From Flavobacterium akiainvivens (GTDB taxonomy: Bacteria > Bacteroidota > Bacteroidia > Flavobacteriales > Flavobacteriaceae), in the NCBI RefSeq assembly GCF_001278115.1, contig NZ_LIYD01000005.1, forward strand, positions 2,455,510-2,519,509: a DNA stretch of 64,000 bases, given 5' to 3'. A program made the translations under genes and the position numbers. The notes under the pieces were generated by a model. It saw nothing but the letters and a program-made list of their open reading frames with translations, did no database searches and had not been told where the DNA came from. Shown piece by piece: positions 17,549 through 26,327 of the stretch (positions are counted from its first letter, which is position 1; each line of letters starts with the position of its first letter).

Positions 17549-18022
17549 TCAGGAAGATAGCTTTTTTATCATTGCAAAATTAGTGAACACCTCGCCGTTA
17601 TAAGTAACCTGCTGAGGCGTTACTATTTCATACCCCTGTTTTAAGAAGTATGTTTTTGCGGTAATAGAAACAGCTACCGTAATTGCCTTAAAGCCGCATG
17701 ACAGAGCATAAGCTTCAATTACCCCAACTATTTTTGTAGCCACCCCTACCCCCTGAAAATCCTTGTGTACAAACAGGTGGTCAAAATAACCGGTTGCATC
17801 AATATCGCCAAAACCACAAATAGTATTATTGCATTCAGCAATAATAGTATAGTGCTCCAGTAATTTAGCACCCCACTTTTCAGCGTTTATAATATCAGGA
17901 GCCCAGGCGTTAACCTGGGCTTTAGAATAATGTTTACTATTAATGGTATGAATGGTATCTCTAAATAAACTAACAACTGCATTTATGTCGTCTGCACGAT
18001 ACCTTCTCAATGTAATCTCCAT
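17549..18022 (-). CDS. GNAT family N-acetyltransferase
   Basis: 157 residues. The acetyl-CoA loop is visible as VHKDFQGVGVATKIVGVIE (motif A, Q-x-x-G-x-G/A pattern), followed by AITVAVSITAKTYFLKQGYEIV (motif B). The N-terminus LRRYRADDINAVVSLFRDTIH is typical of this group. Substrate unknown. The gene lies 6 bases before gldC on the same strand and may be part of the gldB-gldC transcript. Confidence 0.85.
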   Translation of the reverse strand: MEITLRRYRADDINAVVSLFRDTIHTINSKHYSKAQVNAWAPDIINAEKWGAKLLEHYTIIAECNNTICGFGDIDATGYFDHLFVHKDFQGVGVATKIVGVIEAYALSCGFKAITVAVSITAKTYFLKQGYEIVTPQQVTYNGEVFTNFAMIKKLSS

Positions 18023-18028
18023 GCTAAA

Positions 18029-18373
18029 TTATTTCTTTTGCAGGTCAAGTTTTTCTGCAAAGTAATCACAAAAATCACGCATAGACTCGCCCATGCGCTC
18101 ATCTCCGGTGGCGCGCTCAAAAGAGTGGCTCATGCTTACCAGCGTCTGGTGAAAAAACACTTTCATTTCATCTACCGGCATATCTTTGGTCCACAGGTCT
18201 ATGCGCATGCTTTCCTGGGCCTTACTGTCCCACACGCTAAGCATCATTGCCTTGCTTTCCTGGTTAATTACACCACCGTCGCGGGCTGTCCACTTCAGGG
18301 TTTCGGGCACGCGGTTGGCATCAAGCTCCACACTTATTTTAATCTCTGATTTCAGGGTCGTATCTTTAGACAT
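18029..18373 (-). CDS. gldC: gliding motility protein GldC
   Basis: 114 residues from ATG at 18373 (MSKDTTLKSEIKISVELD), which is the family start; a longer frame from 18421 lies inside gldB. GldC is a small cytoplasmic protein that supports gliding motility in Flavobacterium johnsoniae, where it lies beside gldB. The strand-rich sequence (VPETLKWTARDGGV, MMLSVWDSKAQESMRIDLWTKDM) matches the family. It follows gldB by 1 base, so the two are co-transcribed. Confidence 0.95.
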   Translation of the reverse strand: MSKDTTLKSEIKISVELDANRVPETLKWTARDGGVINQESKAMMLSVWDSKAQESMRIDLWTKDMPVDEMKVFFHQTLVSMSHSFERATGDERMGESMRDFCDYFAEKLDLQKK

Positions 18374-18374
18374 C

Positions 18375-19349
18375 TTACTTCTTGGGTTTGTATTTAGATT
18401 TTTCAAAAATGGTTTTGGCATCCATAGCCAAAAGCTGCTGCAAAGTTACATCTTTATTGTTTTCCATAAAGCTTCGCACAATTTGCCAGCCTATCCACTG
18501 CCCCAGTCGCCCGGGAGAGTCGGTATCTATATCAAGCCCAAAGCGTGTAAACGGCGCAGGGTTTATAAAGCGGCGCGGCAGTTGCGGCTCTGTGCTGTAC
18601 AGCAGTTGTTTTTCTAAAAGGGTGCTCCACATAATGGCTTCGTTTTCAAACGCCCATTGCAGCTGTAATTTGGTGTAGCCTATCTTGTCATAATCAGGCA
18701 CATTAGGTATAAGCCTGTCTTTAAGGTATTGCATCTTACCAAAGTAAATCATGTAAGACAGCAGGGTTTTATCGGTAAGGCCGCTTATTTGCGCATACAT
18801 GCCTGTTGTGGCGAATGATTCTACCACATCGGGTAAAATTTGTGTAGGGTCATACATTTGGGTGCGGTAGGTATCAAGTCCCTGGTAGTATTTGTTGCCC
18901 CTGCCCAGGTATATGCTTAGCGGAATTGCAACCGTTTTACCGTTGTACATGGCTTTATATTCCAGGTTATCGTTAACCAGGGTAACCACCTGCGGAATAT
19001 TAAACTTAGGGTAGTAGTATTTTATATGCTTAAACAGCTCCCGTGTATTGGTTTGCAGGGTATCAAGGTCAGGATATACCTTTTGTACTTCGGCCTGAAG
19101 CTCCTTTAAAAAAGGCTCATTTCGGCGCGACAGCCATTCGGCATCGCTTGTAGATGCAGGGAAAAGGTCGGCAAAACGCTGCCTCATTTTAGGAAAATCA
19201 GCCGGTTTTACGGTAAAATAGTCCCTGTCAAGGCGCTCTATTTTAACTTCGGGTATTTTTACCTCTTCAATTTCTTTTTCTTCCTTACTTTTTTTACCAC
19301 ATGAAACTACGGCAAGGGCAAGGGCAAAAAACACTACGAATTTTCTCAT
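18375..19349 (-). CDS. gldB: gliding motility lipoprotein GldB
   Basis: 324 residues with a lipoprotein signal peptide: the lipobox VVSC places the lipidated Cys at residue 17, followed by a Lys/Glu-rich linker. GldB is required for gliding and T9SS function in Flavobacterium. The body (FPKMRQRFADLFPAS, KHIKYYYPKFNIPQVV, DTDSPGRLGQWIGWQIVRSFMENN) matches GldB; the last part recalls a DUF2268-type peptidase fold without an HExxH site. The divergent nadE neighbour is the usual flavobacterial arrangement. Confidence 0.95.
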   Translation of the reverse strand: MRKFVVFFALALAVVSCGKKSKEEKEIEEVKIPEVKIERLDRDYFTVKPADFPKMRQRFADLFPASTSDAEWLSRRNEPFLKELQAEVQKVYPDLDTLQTNTRELFKHIKYYYPKFNIPQVVTLVNDNLEYKAMYNGKTVAIPLSIYLGRGNKYYQGLDTYRTQMYDPTQILPDVVESFATTGMYAQISGLTDKTLLSYMIYFGKMQYLKDRLIPNVPDYDKIGYTKLQLQWAFENEAIMWSTLLEKQLLYSTEPQLPRRFINPAPFTRFGLDIDTDSPGRLGQWIGWQIVRSFMENNKDVTLQQLLAMDAKTIFEKSKYKPKK

Positions 19350-19430
19350 TTTAATAGTTTAAGCTATTTCAATTAGCTGCGTTTTGTTACTTTTATGGGC
19401 AAATATACAACGCTTAAAACATATACCGCC

Positions 19431-20237
19431 ATGAATACCCACTACAAATTTGACGCACAGGCCATAAACAACCATATTGTAAACTGGCTGGGCACCTATG
19501 CACAAAACGCAAAAGCAAAAGGTTTTGTTGTGGGCATATCGGGTGGTATAGACAGCGCGCTTACCTCAACGCTGTGCGCACAAACCGGCCTGCCTACCCT
19601 GTGTGTGGAAATGCCCATACACCAGGCCCAGAGCCACGTTACCCGTGCAAAAGAACACATTGCCTGGCTTAAGGCCAACTATCCTAACGTAAGCGGTGCC
19701 GAGGCCGACCTTACCAGCACCTTTGAGCACTTTAAAGAGCAGGTGCCACCAGCTGGCACGCAACACCTTACAGACCACACACTGGCCAACACACGTTCGC
19801 GCCTGCGCATGCTTACGCTATACTACTTTGCGGGTATTAATAACGCCATTGTGGCGGGTACCGGCAACAAGGTAGAAGACTTTGGCGTAGGCTTTTACAC
19901 CAAGTATGGCGATGGCGGTGTAGACGTGAGCCCTATTGCCGATTTGCTTAAAAGCGAGGTGCGCATACTGGCAAAATACCTGGGCGTTACAGAAAGCATT
20001 ATTACCGCTAAACCTACCGACGGGCTTTTTGGCGATGACCGCAGCGATGAAGACCAGATTGGTGCAAGTTATGAAGAGCTGGAGTGGGCCATGCAACAAA
20101 AAGAATTCGGTAAAAAATCAGGTGATTTTGAAGGGCGCGAAAAAGAGGTTTTTGATATCTACATACGTTTTAATACCAACAACCAGCACAAGATGCAGCC
20201 CATACCCGTGTGTGAGATTCCCTTAAATTTGAAATAA
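19431..20237 (+). CDS. nadE: NAD+ synthase, ammonia-dependent
   Basis: 268 residues from ATG 19431; the in-frame ATG at 19395 overlaps a likely -7 element (TACTTTTA, 19388-19395), so I take the second. NadE adenylates nicotinate adenine dinucleotide and amidates it to NAD+. The ATP pyrophosphatase loop GISGGIDSALTSTL and the GTGNKVEDFGVGFYTKYGDG motif are intact. There is no N-terminal glutaminase domain, so ammonia is the likely nitrogen donor. It is divergent from gldB. Confidence 0.93.
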   Translation: MNTHYKFDAQAINNHIVNWLGTYAQNAKAKGFVVGISGGIDSALTSTLCAQTGLPTLCVEMPIHQAQSHVTRAKEHIAWLKANYPNVSGAEADLTSTFEHFKEQVPPAGTQHLTDHTLANTRSRLRMLTLYYFAGINNAIVAGTGNKVEDFGVGFYTKYGDGGVDVSPIADLLKSEVRILAKYLGVTESIITAKPTDGLFGDDRSDEDQIGASYEELEWAMQQKEFGKKSGDFEGREKEVFDIYIRFNTNNQHKMQPIPVCEIPLNLK

Positions 20238-20312
20238 AATTCTTTCATTCACAATACTTTAAGATTTTAATTGCTAACTTTACTTTAATAGTAAACCCAA
20301 AAAAACGCAATT

Positions 20313-20942
20313 ATGATCAAGTTATGCCTTGCGGATAATCATCCTGTTGTGCATTATGGGATGAAATCGTTTTTTAACGACAATCCGCAGATTAGTTTTG
20401 TGGGTGTGGTAAATAATCTGGAGAGCCTTTTAGACTGCCTGAGCAAAAAAACGGTTGATGTGGCCGTGATTGACCTGGAGCTTGAGGGGTTAACCAGTAT
20501 TAGTTCTGTAAAATCGCTGATTAAGGAATTTCCCGAAACCAAGGTGGTAATTTTTACCAACCTTGCCGAACAGATTTATGCACCTAATGCCCTTAAAGCC
20601 GGTGTTAGCGCCTATGTGCACAAAAGCGCCAGGATGGAAGACCTGGAGAGTGCCATTAAGCGTGTAAACGATGGCGATGTGGTATTTAGCGACCTTGTAA
20701 AGAAAAACCTTGCACTGCTTAACAAAGGCAAGAAAAGCGAACGGTTGTACCGCAAGCTTTCGAGCCGGGAAATTGAAGTGCTGCGCTACCTTAGCGAAGG
20801 CAAAAAAAACAAGGAAATTGCACGCCTGCTCGACCTGAACGAGAAGACCATCAGCACGTATAAATTGCGCCTGCTTACCAAGCTACACGTTACAAACCTG
20901 GTAGACCTGGTAAACAAGGCAAAGACCCTGGATATTGTATAG
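20313..20942 (+). CDS. response regulator with LuxR-type DNA-binding domain
   Basis: 209 residues, NarL/FixJ type. The receiver domain (1-120) has the phosphoacceptor region VAVIDLELEG and the Lys of SAYVHKSARMEDL. The C-terminal helix-turn-helix (LSSREIEVLRYLSEGKKNKEIARLLDLNEKTISTYKLRLLTKL) matches the LuxR/GerE family. No histidine kinase lies next to it, so it is an orphan in this window. A terminator follows. Confidence 0.92.
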   Translation: MIKLCLADNHPVVHYGMKSFFNDNPQISFVGVVNNLESLLDCLSKKTVDVAVIDLELEGLTSISSVKSLIKEFPETKVVIFTNLAEQIYAPNALKAGVSAYVHKSARMEDLESAIKRVNDGDVVFSDLVKKNLALLNKGKKSERLYRKLSSREIEVLRYLSEGKKNKEIARLLDLNEKTISTYKLRLLTKLHVTNLVDLVNKAKTLDIV

Positions 20943-21051
20943 CCGGGAGACATTCAACTGACAAAAAAGAACAACGGGACACACCACTACTCCAAAGACA
21001 AAAGAAGAAAGAAGCCCGGCCAGCGCCAAGGGCTTTAAAGCACAAGCAAAA

Positions 21052-21076
21052 AACGCCCCACAAGGGCGTTTTTGTT
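21052..21076 (+). terminator. Rho-independent terminator
   Basis: Stem aacgccc / gggcgtt with a 5-base loop and a T run, after the response regulator. Confidence 0.75.
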
Positions 21077-21140
21077 TGTTTAAGTTATACTTTAACCCTT
21101 AATTACAATAAGATAATTAGCGAATTTTCAGGCAACTTTG

Positions 21141-21148
21141 TACATTTG
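21141..21148 (+). promoter_or_regulatory. -7 element (TACATTTG) for the PH-domain gene
   Basis: TAnnTTTG match 20 bases before ATG 21169. Confidence 0.5.
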
Positions 21149-21168
21149 GGTTACTAACAACCAAAAAG

Positions 21169-21906
21169 ATGAAAGAACAGTTTAAAAAGTTCCTTAACGA
21201 AGAGCAGGACCCAAAGGCTATAGAAAAAATAAGCGCCAAGCTAAGCGACCTGCTCATGAAAAATGAAGAGGTGGGCTATATAGGCGTTCAGAAAAAACCG
21301 GCCATAAACGTATTTCCGGACAGCGTGGTGCTTACCAACAAGCGTATTATTATCTGTAAGCCGAAAAACCTGGGCCTTAGCATGGATTTTACCGATTATC
21401 CGTGGGGCAATATTGCCGGGGCTTTTATGAAGGAAGGCATACTGGGGTCGGAATTTTCGTTTACCACCACTACCGATATTACTGTTAGCATAGACTATAT
21501 ACCCAAGATACAGGCACGAAAAATGTATACGTTTTCTAAAGAGCAGCTGGAACTGCTTAAGGAATCCAACGCACCAAAGGCAGAAGAAAAGCCGTTTACA
21601 GCACCCATAGAAGAGCCTGTAGCCTATACCGAACCGGAAGCCACAGCCGAAGAAATTGAGGAGGTAGAAACCGAAGAGGTAAACAGCTTTGCCGAGATTA
21701 TACATAAGCCTGCACCGGAGCCGGTTTATGAAGAAACCACACCTGCACCTGTGCCAACCCCCACTCCTGAAAAACAGGGACTTGCCGCATTAAGCAAGGA
21801 AGAGCTTTTTGAAAAGCTGCAAAGCTACAAGAAGCTGCTGGACAACGGCCTGATACTACAGGGCGAATATGATGCCTTTAAAAAAGAGATATTAGAATAT
21901 TTATAA
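21169..21906 (+). CDS. PH domain and SHOCT-like protein
   Basis: 245 residues. The first 130 residues look like a bacterial PH-like domain (DSVVLTNKRIIICKPKNLGLSMDFTDYPWGNIAGAF...FSFTT...ITVSIDYIPKIQARKMY). A Pro/Glu-rich linker follows (about 140-205). The last 40 residues (LSKEELFEKLQSYKKLLDNGLILQGEYDAFKKEIL) form a SHOCT-type oligomerisation motif. Proteins of this build are cytoplasmic and of unknown function. A FabZ-like gene follows after 19 bases. Confidence 0.75.
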   Translation: MKEQFKKFLNEEQDPKAIEKISAKLSDLLMKNEEVGYIGVQKKPAINVFPDSVVLTNKRIIICKPKNLGLSMDFTDYPWGNIAGAFMKEGILGSEFSFTTTTDITVSIDYIPKIQARKMYTFSKEQLELLKESNAPKAEEKPFTAPIEEPVAYTEPEATAEEIEEVETEEVNSFAEIIHKPAPEPVYEETTPAPVPTPTPEKQGLAALSKEELFEKLQSYKKLLDNGLILQGEYDAFKKEILEYL

Positions 21907-21925
21907 GCCACCTAAACCACTTGCT

Positions 21926-22360
21926 ATGAAGGGAGGAAAAGACATTGAAAAACTAATACCACACCGCGCACCGTTTTTATTTGTAGACGAGGTAACGGCC
22001 GCCACTACCGAAGAAATTACCGCCATTAAAACCTTTGACCGTACTGAGGTAAACCTGCAGGGCAGCTTTCAGGATTTTGGGTTTGTGCCGGGCACCATTC
22101 TTATAGAGAGCATGGCGCAGGCCGGTGGTGCGGGGGTAAGGTTGCTGGAAATAACCAACGGCATTTTTGCACTGGTGCAAATAGAATCGGCGCAGTTTTT
22201 TGCGGGCGTGCCTTTTGGAGAACAGATTACCTATACCATAACCAACCACCGCCTTAGCGAAAAAATAATCAAGCAAAGCGGCAAAGCCCATGTAAACGGC
22301 AACCTGGTTATGGAAGCCTCGTGGATGTCGATAAAAATTGATGAGCGCAGGGATAGTTAG
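21926..22360 (+). CDS. FabZ-like hotdog protein lacking the catalytic His
   Basis: 144 residues, hotdog fold of the 3-hydroxyacyl-ACP dehydratase type. It has the family opening LIPHRAPFLFVDEV and the helix PGTILIESMAQAGG with the catalytic acid Glu61. The segment that normally reads QGHFP..P..PG reads QGSFQDFGFVPG at the same length, so the catalytic His is Ser47. The flanking residues align well, so this is a real difference. The protein may be inactive as a dehydratase, bind acyl chains, or be a subunit of another enzyme. It lies 19 bases behind the PH-domain gene. Confidence 0.85.
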   Translation: MKGGKDIEKLIPHRAPFLFVDEVTAATTEEITAIKTFDRTEVNLQGSFQDFGFVPGTILIESMAQAGGAGVRLLEITNGIFALVQIESAQFFAGVPFGEQITYTITNHRLSEKIIKQSGKAHVNGNLVMEASWMSIKIDERRDS

Positions 22361-22400
22361 CTATTTATACAAGTGCTAAACTAAACTCTTTTTGAGATTT

Positions 22401-22431
22401 CTCGACTCCGCTAAAGCTTCGCTCGAAATGG
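22401..22431 (+). repeat. left arm of inverted repeat around the GIY-YIG gene
   Basis: 31 bases beginning ctcgactccgctaaagc. Its reverse complement matches 22812-22842 at 29 of 31 positions. Confidence 0.75.
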
Positions 22432-22459
22432 AAGAGCGCAACAAACCGTTTTGACAAAA

Positions 22460-22768
22460 TTAAACCTCATTATTAAGAAACCTCCATTGCGGATTAAATC
22501 CGTTAATCAGATTTTCTTTCTTTGCCCTGTTCCATTTTTTCAACTGTGTTTCGCGGTCAATTGCTATTTGTACATCCTGATAATGCTCAAAATATATCAA
22601 GTAACAATATTTGTATTTTGCAGTAAATGCCTTTGAATGCGGCTCAGGATTTGCATGATAATACAGCCTTTCTTTTAAATCGGTCGTAAAACCAATATAC
22701 AGTACCGTTTTTATTTTGTTTGTAATGATATAAACATAGTAATTGTGGCTTCCAAAGGTGTGCTGCAT
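22460..22768 (-). CDS. GIY-YIG nuclease family protein
   Basis: 102 residues, a stand-alone GIY-YIG domain. The motif is YYVYIITN...LYIGFTTDLKERLYYH, with the conserved Arg and a later Glu/Asn region (YFEHYQDVQIAIDRETQLKKWNRAKKENLI). Small proteins of this type (UPF0213-like) are common in Bacteroidota and are probably structure-specific endonucleases; few have been tested. It sits between two 31-base inverted repeats, which suggests a link with repeat mobility or processing. Confidence 0.88.
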   Translation of the reverse strand: MQHTFGSHNYYVYIITNKIKTVLYIGFTTDLKERLYYHANPEPHSKAFTAKYKYCYLIYFEHYQDVQIAIDRETQLKKWNRAKKENLINGFNPQWRFLNNEV

Positions 22769-22811
22769 ATTAATTTTAGTATTAAGCTTTACACATAAAA
22801 CAGGCGTTTTT

Positions 22812-22842
22812 CCATTCCGAGCGGAGCTTTAGCGGAGTCGAG
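22812..22842 (-). repeat. right arm of inverted repeat around the GIY-YIG gene
   Basis: Inverse of 22401-22431 with two mismatches. Further REP-like text (cgcagccgaactgacgaag) follows it to 22870. Confidence 0.75.
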
Positions 22843-22943
22843 GACACGAGGCGCAGCCGAACTGACGAAGTAATCTCCTAAATTTAAAAAATTGAGATGT
22901 TTCCATTTCGGTTCACTTCAGCCGACATGAAAAAAACGCAATG

Positions 22944-24320
22944 TTACACCCTCGTACCCAGCTCTTTCATAACCTTAACAAAATCAGCTACAATAGCCTC
23001 ACGGTTAATTGAAGCACCTTCTTTGTTTACCCATTTGCCACTAACAACAGTGCCCAGCATATCGCTAACATCGGCGCTATACACCAATGTATTACTCAGG
23101 TTGCGGAGTGATGCCGTAGCTATTAATGGTGAGGTGGCTTTAAAAACTGCCGCATCAAACGGCTGCCCGGGTGCAAAAAATTGAACGTGGGGTGCACCCA
23201 TAGCCTTCCGGCCGCTTTGCCATGCCATTTTTAGCGCGTTGAAACCGCTGTCGCCACTCTGTGGTGTAACAAAAGTTGTGCGTTTGTGGCTTATGAGGCG
23301 CTGGCCGTAATCCAGTATCCTGAGTTCTTCAAGCGGGTTAAGGCCCACGTGGCTATCGGTGCCAATACTCCAGTTGCCCCCCGCGTTTTTATAGGCTTCA
23401 AAACTAAACAGGCCGTCACCCAGGTTGCCCTCTGTACTGGGACATAGCACTACGTTAGCGCCACTTTTTGCAATGCCGTTAGCCTCGTTTTCATCAAGAT
23501 GCGTGGCGTGCACCAGGTGGTAATTATCATCTGCCTTAACATTATCAAGCAGCCACTGCACGGGGCGTTTATTATGGAATGCCAGGCAGTCTTCAATTTC
23601 CTTAAGCTGTTCCGATACGTGTATGTGAAATGGCATTGAACCGTCTAATGAATTGCAAACACTAATAACATCCTCAGGCTTTACAGCACGCAGTGAATGT
23701 ATGCCTACGCCCACATTAGCATGAGGTTGTTTCTCAACTACCTTTTGCGTGGCTTCAAGCAGTTTGTAATAATCTTCAATTGTTTGTGAGATAAAACGTT
23801 TTTGGCGTTCTACTGGCGGCTGGCCAAAGCCTCCCTGCTGGTAAAACATGGGCACCAGCGTAATGCGTATGCCCGCACGTTTTGCAGCCGACACAAGCCT
23901 CTGCCCCATTTCGGCAAGGTTAGCATAGGGTTTGCCGTCTTTATCATGGTGCAGGTAGTGGAATTCTGCCACAGCGGTATACCCGTGGCGGGCCATTTCG
24001 CTGTACAGCATGGCGGCAACAGCTTCCATCTGTTCGGGAGAAAGGGTTAGCGCCAGGCCATACATGGCGTTGCGCCAGCTCCAGAAATCATCCTGAACAC
24101 CGGTGTTGGTATGCAGCTCGGCCAAACCTGCCATAGCATACTGAAACGCGTGTGAATGTGCATTTTGGAAACCCGGCAACGCATAGCCGTTTATGTATTC
24201 TCCCTGTGGGGAAGCGGTTTGTGATATAGAAAGTATATTACCCTGCGCATCAAGCTGTACAGCGGCGTTTTCAACCCAGCCGTTTTCGGTAAGGAGGGCT
24301 TTAAAAGTATAGGTTGCCAT
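22944..24320 (-). CDS. hutF: formimidoylglutamate deiminase HutF
   Basis: 458 residues, amidohydrolase superfamily. It converts N-formimidoyl-L-glutamate to N-formyl-L-glutamate and ammonia in histidine degradation. The metal site is visible as QNAHSHAFQYAMAGL, later HIHVSEQ, a His in HATHL, and Asp in IGTDSHVGLNPLEELRILDYGQRL, which is a strong HutF signature. It overlaps hutG by one base. With HutG it forms the two-step route that ends in glutamate and formate; hutH, hutU and hutI are outside the window. Confidence 0.92.
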   Translation of the reverse strand: MATYTFKALLTENGWVENAAVQLDAQGNILSISQTASPQGEYINGYALPGFQNAHSHAFQYAMAGLAELHTNTGVQDDFWSWRNAMYGLALTLSPEQMEAVAAMLYSEMARHGYTAVAEFHYLHHDKDGKPYANLAEMGQRLVSAAKRAGIRITLVPMFYQQGGFGQPPVERQKRFISQTIEDYYKLLEATQKVVEKQPHANVGVGIHSLRAVKPEDVISVCNSLDGSMPFHIHVSEQLKEIEDCLAFHNKRPVQWLLDNVKADDNYHLVHATHLDENEANGIAKSGANVVLCPSTEGNLGDGLFSFEAYKNAGGNWSIGTDSHVGLNPLEELRILDYGQRLISHKRTTFVTPQSGDSGFNALKMAWQSGRKAMGAPHVQFFAPGQPFDAAVFKATSPLIATASLRNLSNTLVYSADVSDMLGTVVSGKWVNKEGASINREAIVADFVKVMKELGTRV

Positions 24321-25117
24321 TATTCTTCAATAGCTTTTATAAGTTGGGCAAAAAGATTTTGCAATACGGCGCGAATACGGTTGGCATTGGCTTCGTCATA
24401 CTGCGTTTCAGTGGCATCCATATAATTGGTTTTAGCCATTTCCAGCTGCAGGGCGTGCACCCTGTTTTGCGGGCGGCCAAAAAAGCGCGTTATATATCCA
24501 CCCTTAAACGGATGGTTGTGCTGCGCCTCATAGCCTTTATCCTGCAATGCCTGCCAGGCAGTTTCTATAACCTGCGGCCATGCCGAAGTGCCATCGTTAT
24601 CGCCTAAAATAAGTTCCGGGAACGGCTCCGGGCGAATACCCGGCACTATTTTGCGTATGGAATGGGCATCAAACAACAATGCCTTGCCAAACTCCTGCTT
24701 CATTTCCTGGGTAAGCTGCGCCAGCTTTAGGTGATAAGGAATGTAGTATTTTTCAACACGCTGTGCTATTTCGGCATCATCAGGTTCGCCGTATTCATAT
24801 AAAGGGTTTCCGTTGAAATCGGTAGTGGTACATAAGCCTGTTATAACGCGGCCGTCATCATACAGCGGTTTGCTTTTTGGGTCGCGGTTAAGGTCTATTA
24901 CCCAGCGGCTGTAGTTGGCTTTTATAAGTGTAATGCCCATTGCCGGTGCAAAATCATACAGGCGGTCTATAAACCAGTCGGTATCATCGGGTGCGGCGGC
25001 AAGGTTGGGCCTGAGGCGTTTTTTAATGTCATCAGGAAAAAAAGTACCTGAGTGCGGCGAACTTATAATAATGGGTACTTTAGGCCCTGTGGGCTGGGTT
25101 ATGCTGAAAATATCCAT
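24320..25117 (-). CDS. hutG: N-formylglutamate deformylase HutG
   Basis: 265 residues, N-formylglutamate amidohydrolase family. It hydrolyses N-formyl-L-glutamate to glutamate and formate, the step after HutF. Motifs visible: SSPHSGTFFP, DTDWFIDRLY, SRWVIDLNRDP, LLFDAHSIRKIVPGIRP and GGYITRFFGRP. First gene of the hutG-hutF operon, with a TACATTTG -7 element upstream. Confidence 0.93.
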   Translation of the reverse strand: MDIFSITQPTGPKVPIIISSPHSGTFFPDDIKKRLRPNLAAAPDDTDWFIDRLYDFAPAMGITLIKANYSRWVIDLNRDPKSKPLYDDGRVITGLCTTTDFNGNPLYEYGEPDDAEIAQRVEKYYIPYHLKLAQLTQEMKQEFGKALLFDAHSIRKIVPGIRPEPFPELILGDNDGTSAWPQVIETAWQALQDKGYEAQHNHPFKGGYITRFFGRPQNRVHALQLEMAKTNYMDATETQYDEANANRIRAVLQNLFAQLIKAIEE

Positions 25118-25144
25118 AGTAGTGTAGTTTGTTTATAGCAAAAA

Positions 25145-25152
25145 CAAATGTA
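25145..25152 (-). promoter_or_regulatory. -7 element (TACATTTG) for hutG-hutF
   Basis: TAnnTTTG on the minus strand, 27 bases before ATG at 25117. Confidence 0.55.
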
Positions 25153-25189
25153 ACGTTAATTTATGAATTGGGTAATTGATATATAACAC

Positions 25190-25216
25190 AAACCCCGGAT
25201 TCACATCCGGGGTTTT
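25190..25216 (-). terminator. Rho-independent terminator after galE
   Basis: Stem aaaccccggat / atccggggttt with a short loop; on the minus strand it lies about 90 bases downstream of galE. Its symmetry may let it work in both directions. Confidence 0.65.
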
Positions 25217-25308
25217 GAAACGTCTTGCCCTTACAGGGCTGTATATGATTAGGATGCTTCGACAAGCTAAGCATGACTGCCGCCTGCCATCTGCTACCTG
25301 AATACTGA

Positions 25309-26325
25309 TTAAAGTCCGCGTACTTTCTTTTCCCATGCCCAGGCAGATGCCAGCGCTTCGTTAAGGGATTTTTCGGCTTTCCAGCCCAGTACGTTATTTG
25401 CTTTTGTAGTATCGGCATACGCTTCTGTAACATCGCCCTCGCGGCGCGGTACTATTTTGTAGTTCAGTTTTTCGCCGGTAGCGCTTTCAAAGGCTTTTAT
25501 TACCTCAAGAACCGAGTTGCCACGGCCTGTACCCAGGTTAAATACCTCTACTTTTTCTTCGTTTTTGCTTTCAACAAGGCGCTGCAGCGCGGTAACGTGT
25601 GCCTTGGCAAGGTCTACCACGTGTATGTAGTCGCGCACGCAGGTACCATCGGGCGTTGGGTAATCATCGCCAAAAACCGAAAGCTCCTGCCTTAATCCCG
25701 CGGCAGTTTGTGTAATAAACGGCACCAGGTTTTGCGGCACACCCAGCGGTAGTTCGCCTATGTTTGCCGAATCGTGTGCGCCTACCGGGTTAAAGTAGCG
25801 CAGCAAAATGGCGTCGATATTACTAATTTTAGCCACATCGCGAATTATTTCCTCGCCTACCTGCTTGGTGTTGCCGTAAGGACTCATGGCAGGCTGTACG
25901 GGTGTATCTTCGCTTATAGGCATCTTTTCGGCCTGGCCGTATACGGTACAAGATGAACTAAAGATAAAGTTTGCATTATCCTTTTTTTGCAGTTCCTGAA
26001 GGATGTACACCAGTGCCCCCAGGTTGTTTTCATAATACAATAATGGGTTTTGTACGCTTTCGCCTACTGCCTTGCTGGCCGCAAAGTGGATAACGCCGTT
26101 AACATCGCTGTATTTTTTAAAGAAATCCTGCACGGCAGCCTTATCGCGAAGGTCTATCTGCTCAAATTCGGGCTTTTTGCCGGTTATGGCCTCAATACCT
26201 TCCAGCACGCTGATTTGGGCGTTGCTAAGGTCGTCTATAACCACTACATCAAAACCTGTGTTTTGCAATTCTACCACAGTGTGCGAGCCTATAAAGCCCA
26301 GGCCGCCGGTAACAAGTACTTTCAT
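25309..26325 (-). CDS. galE: UDP-glucose 4-epimerase GalE
   Basis: 338 residues, extended short-chain dehydrogenase. The NAD+ loop MKVLVTGGLGFIGSH and the catalytic SSSCTVYG plus Y-x-x-x-K (SPYGNTK) are intact, as are NPVGAHDSANIGE and PDGTCVRDYIHVVDLA, typical of GalE. It interconverts UDP-glucose and UDP-galactose for surface polysaccharide or Leloir metabolism. It is the last gene of an operon with an aminotransferase and a lipoprotein gene, 2 bases after the latter. Confidence 0.94.
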   Translation of the reverse strand: MKVLVTGGLGFIGSHTVVELQNTGFDVVVIDDLSNAQISVLEGIEAITGKKPEFEQIDLRDKAAVQDFFKKYSDVNGVIHFAASKAVGESVQNPLLYYENNLGALVYILQELQKKDNANFIFSSSCTVYGQAEKMPISEDTPVQPAMSPYGNTKQVGEEIIRDVAKISNIDAILLRYFNPVGAHDSANIGELPLGVPQNLVPFITQTAAGLRQELSVFGDDYPTPDGTCVRDYIHVVDLAKAHVTALQRLVESKNEEKVEVFNLGTGRGNSVLEVIKAFESATGEKLNYKIVPRREGDVTEAYADTTKANNVLGWKAEKSLNEALASAWAWEKKVRGL

Positions 26326-26327
26326 CT

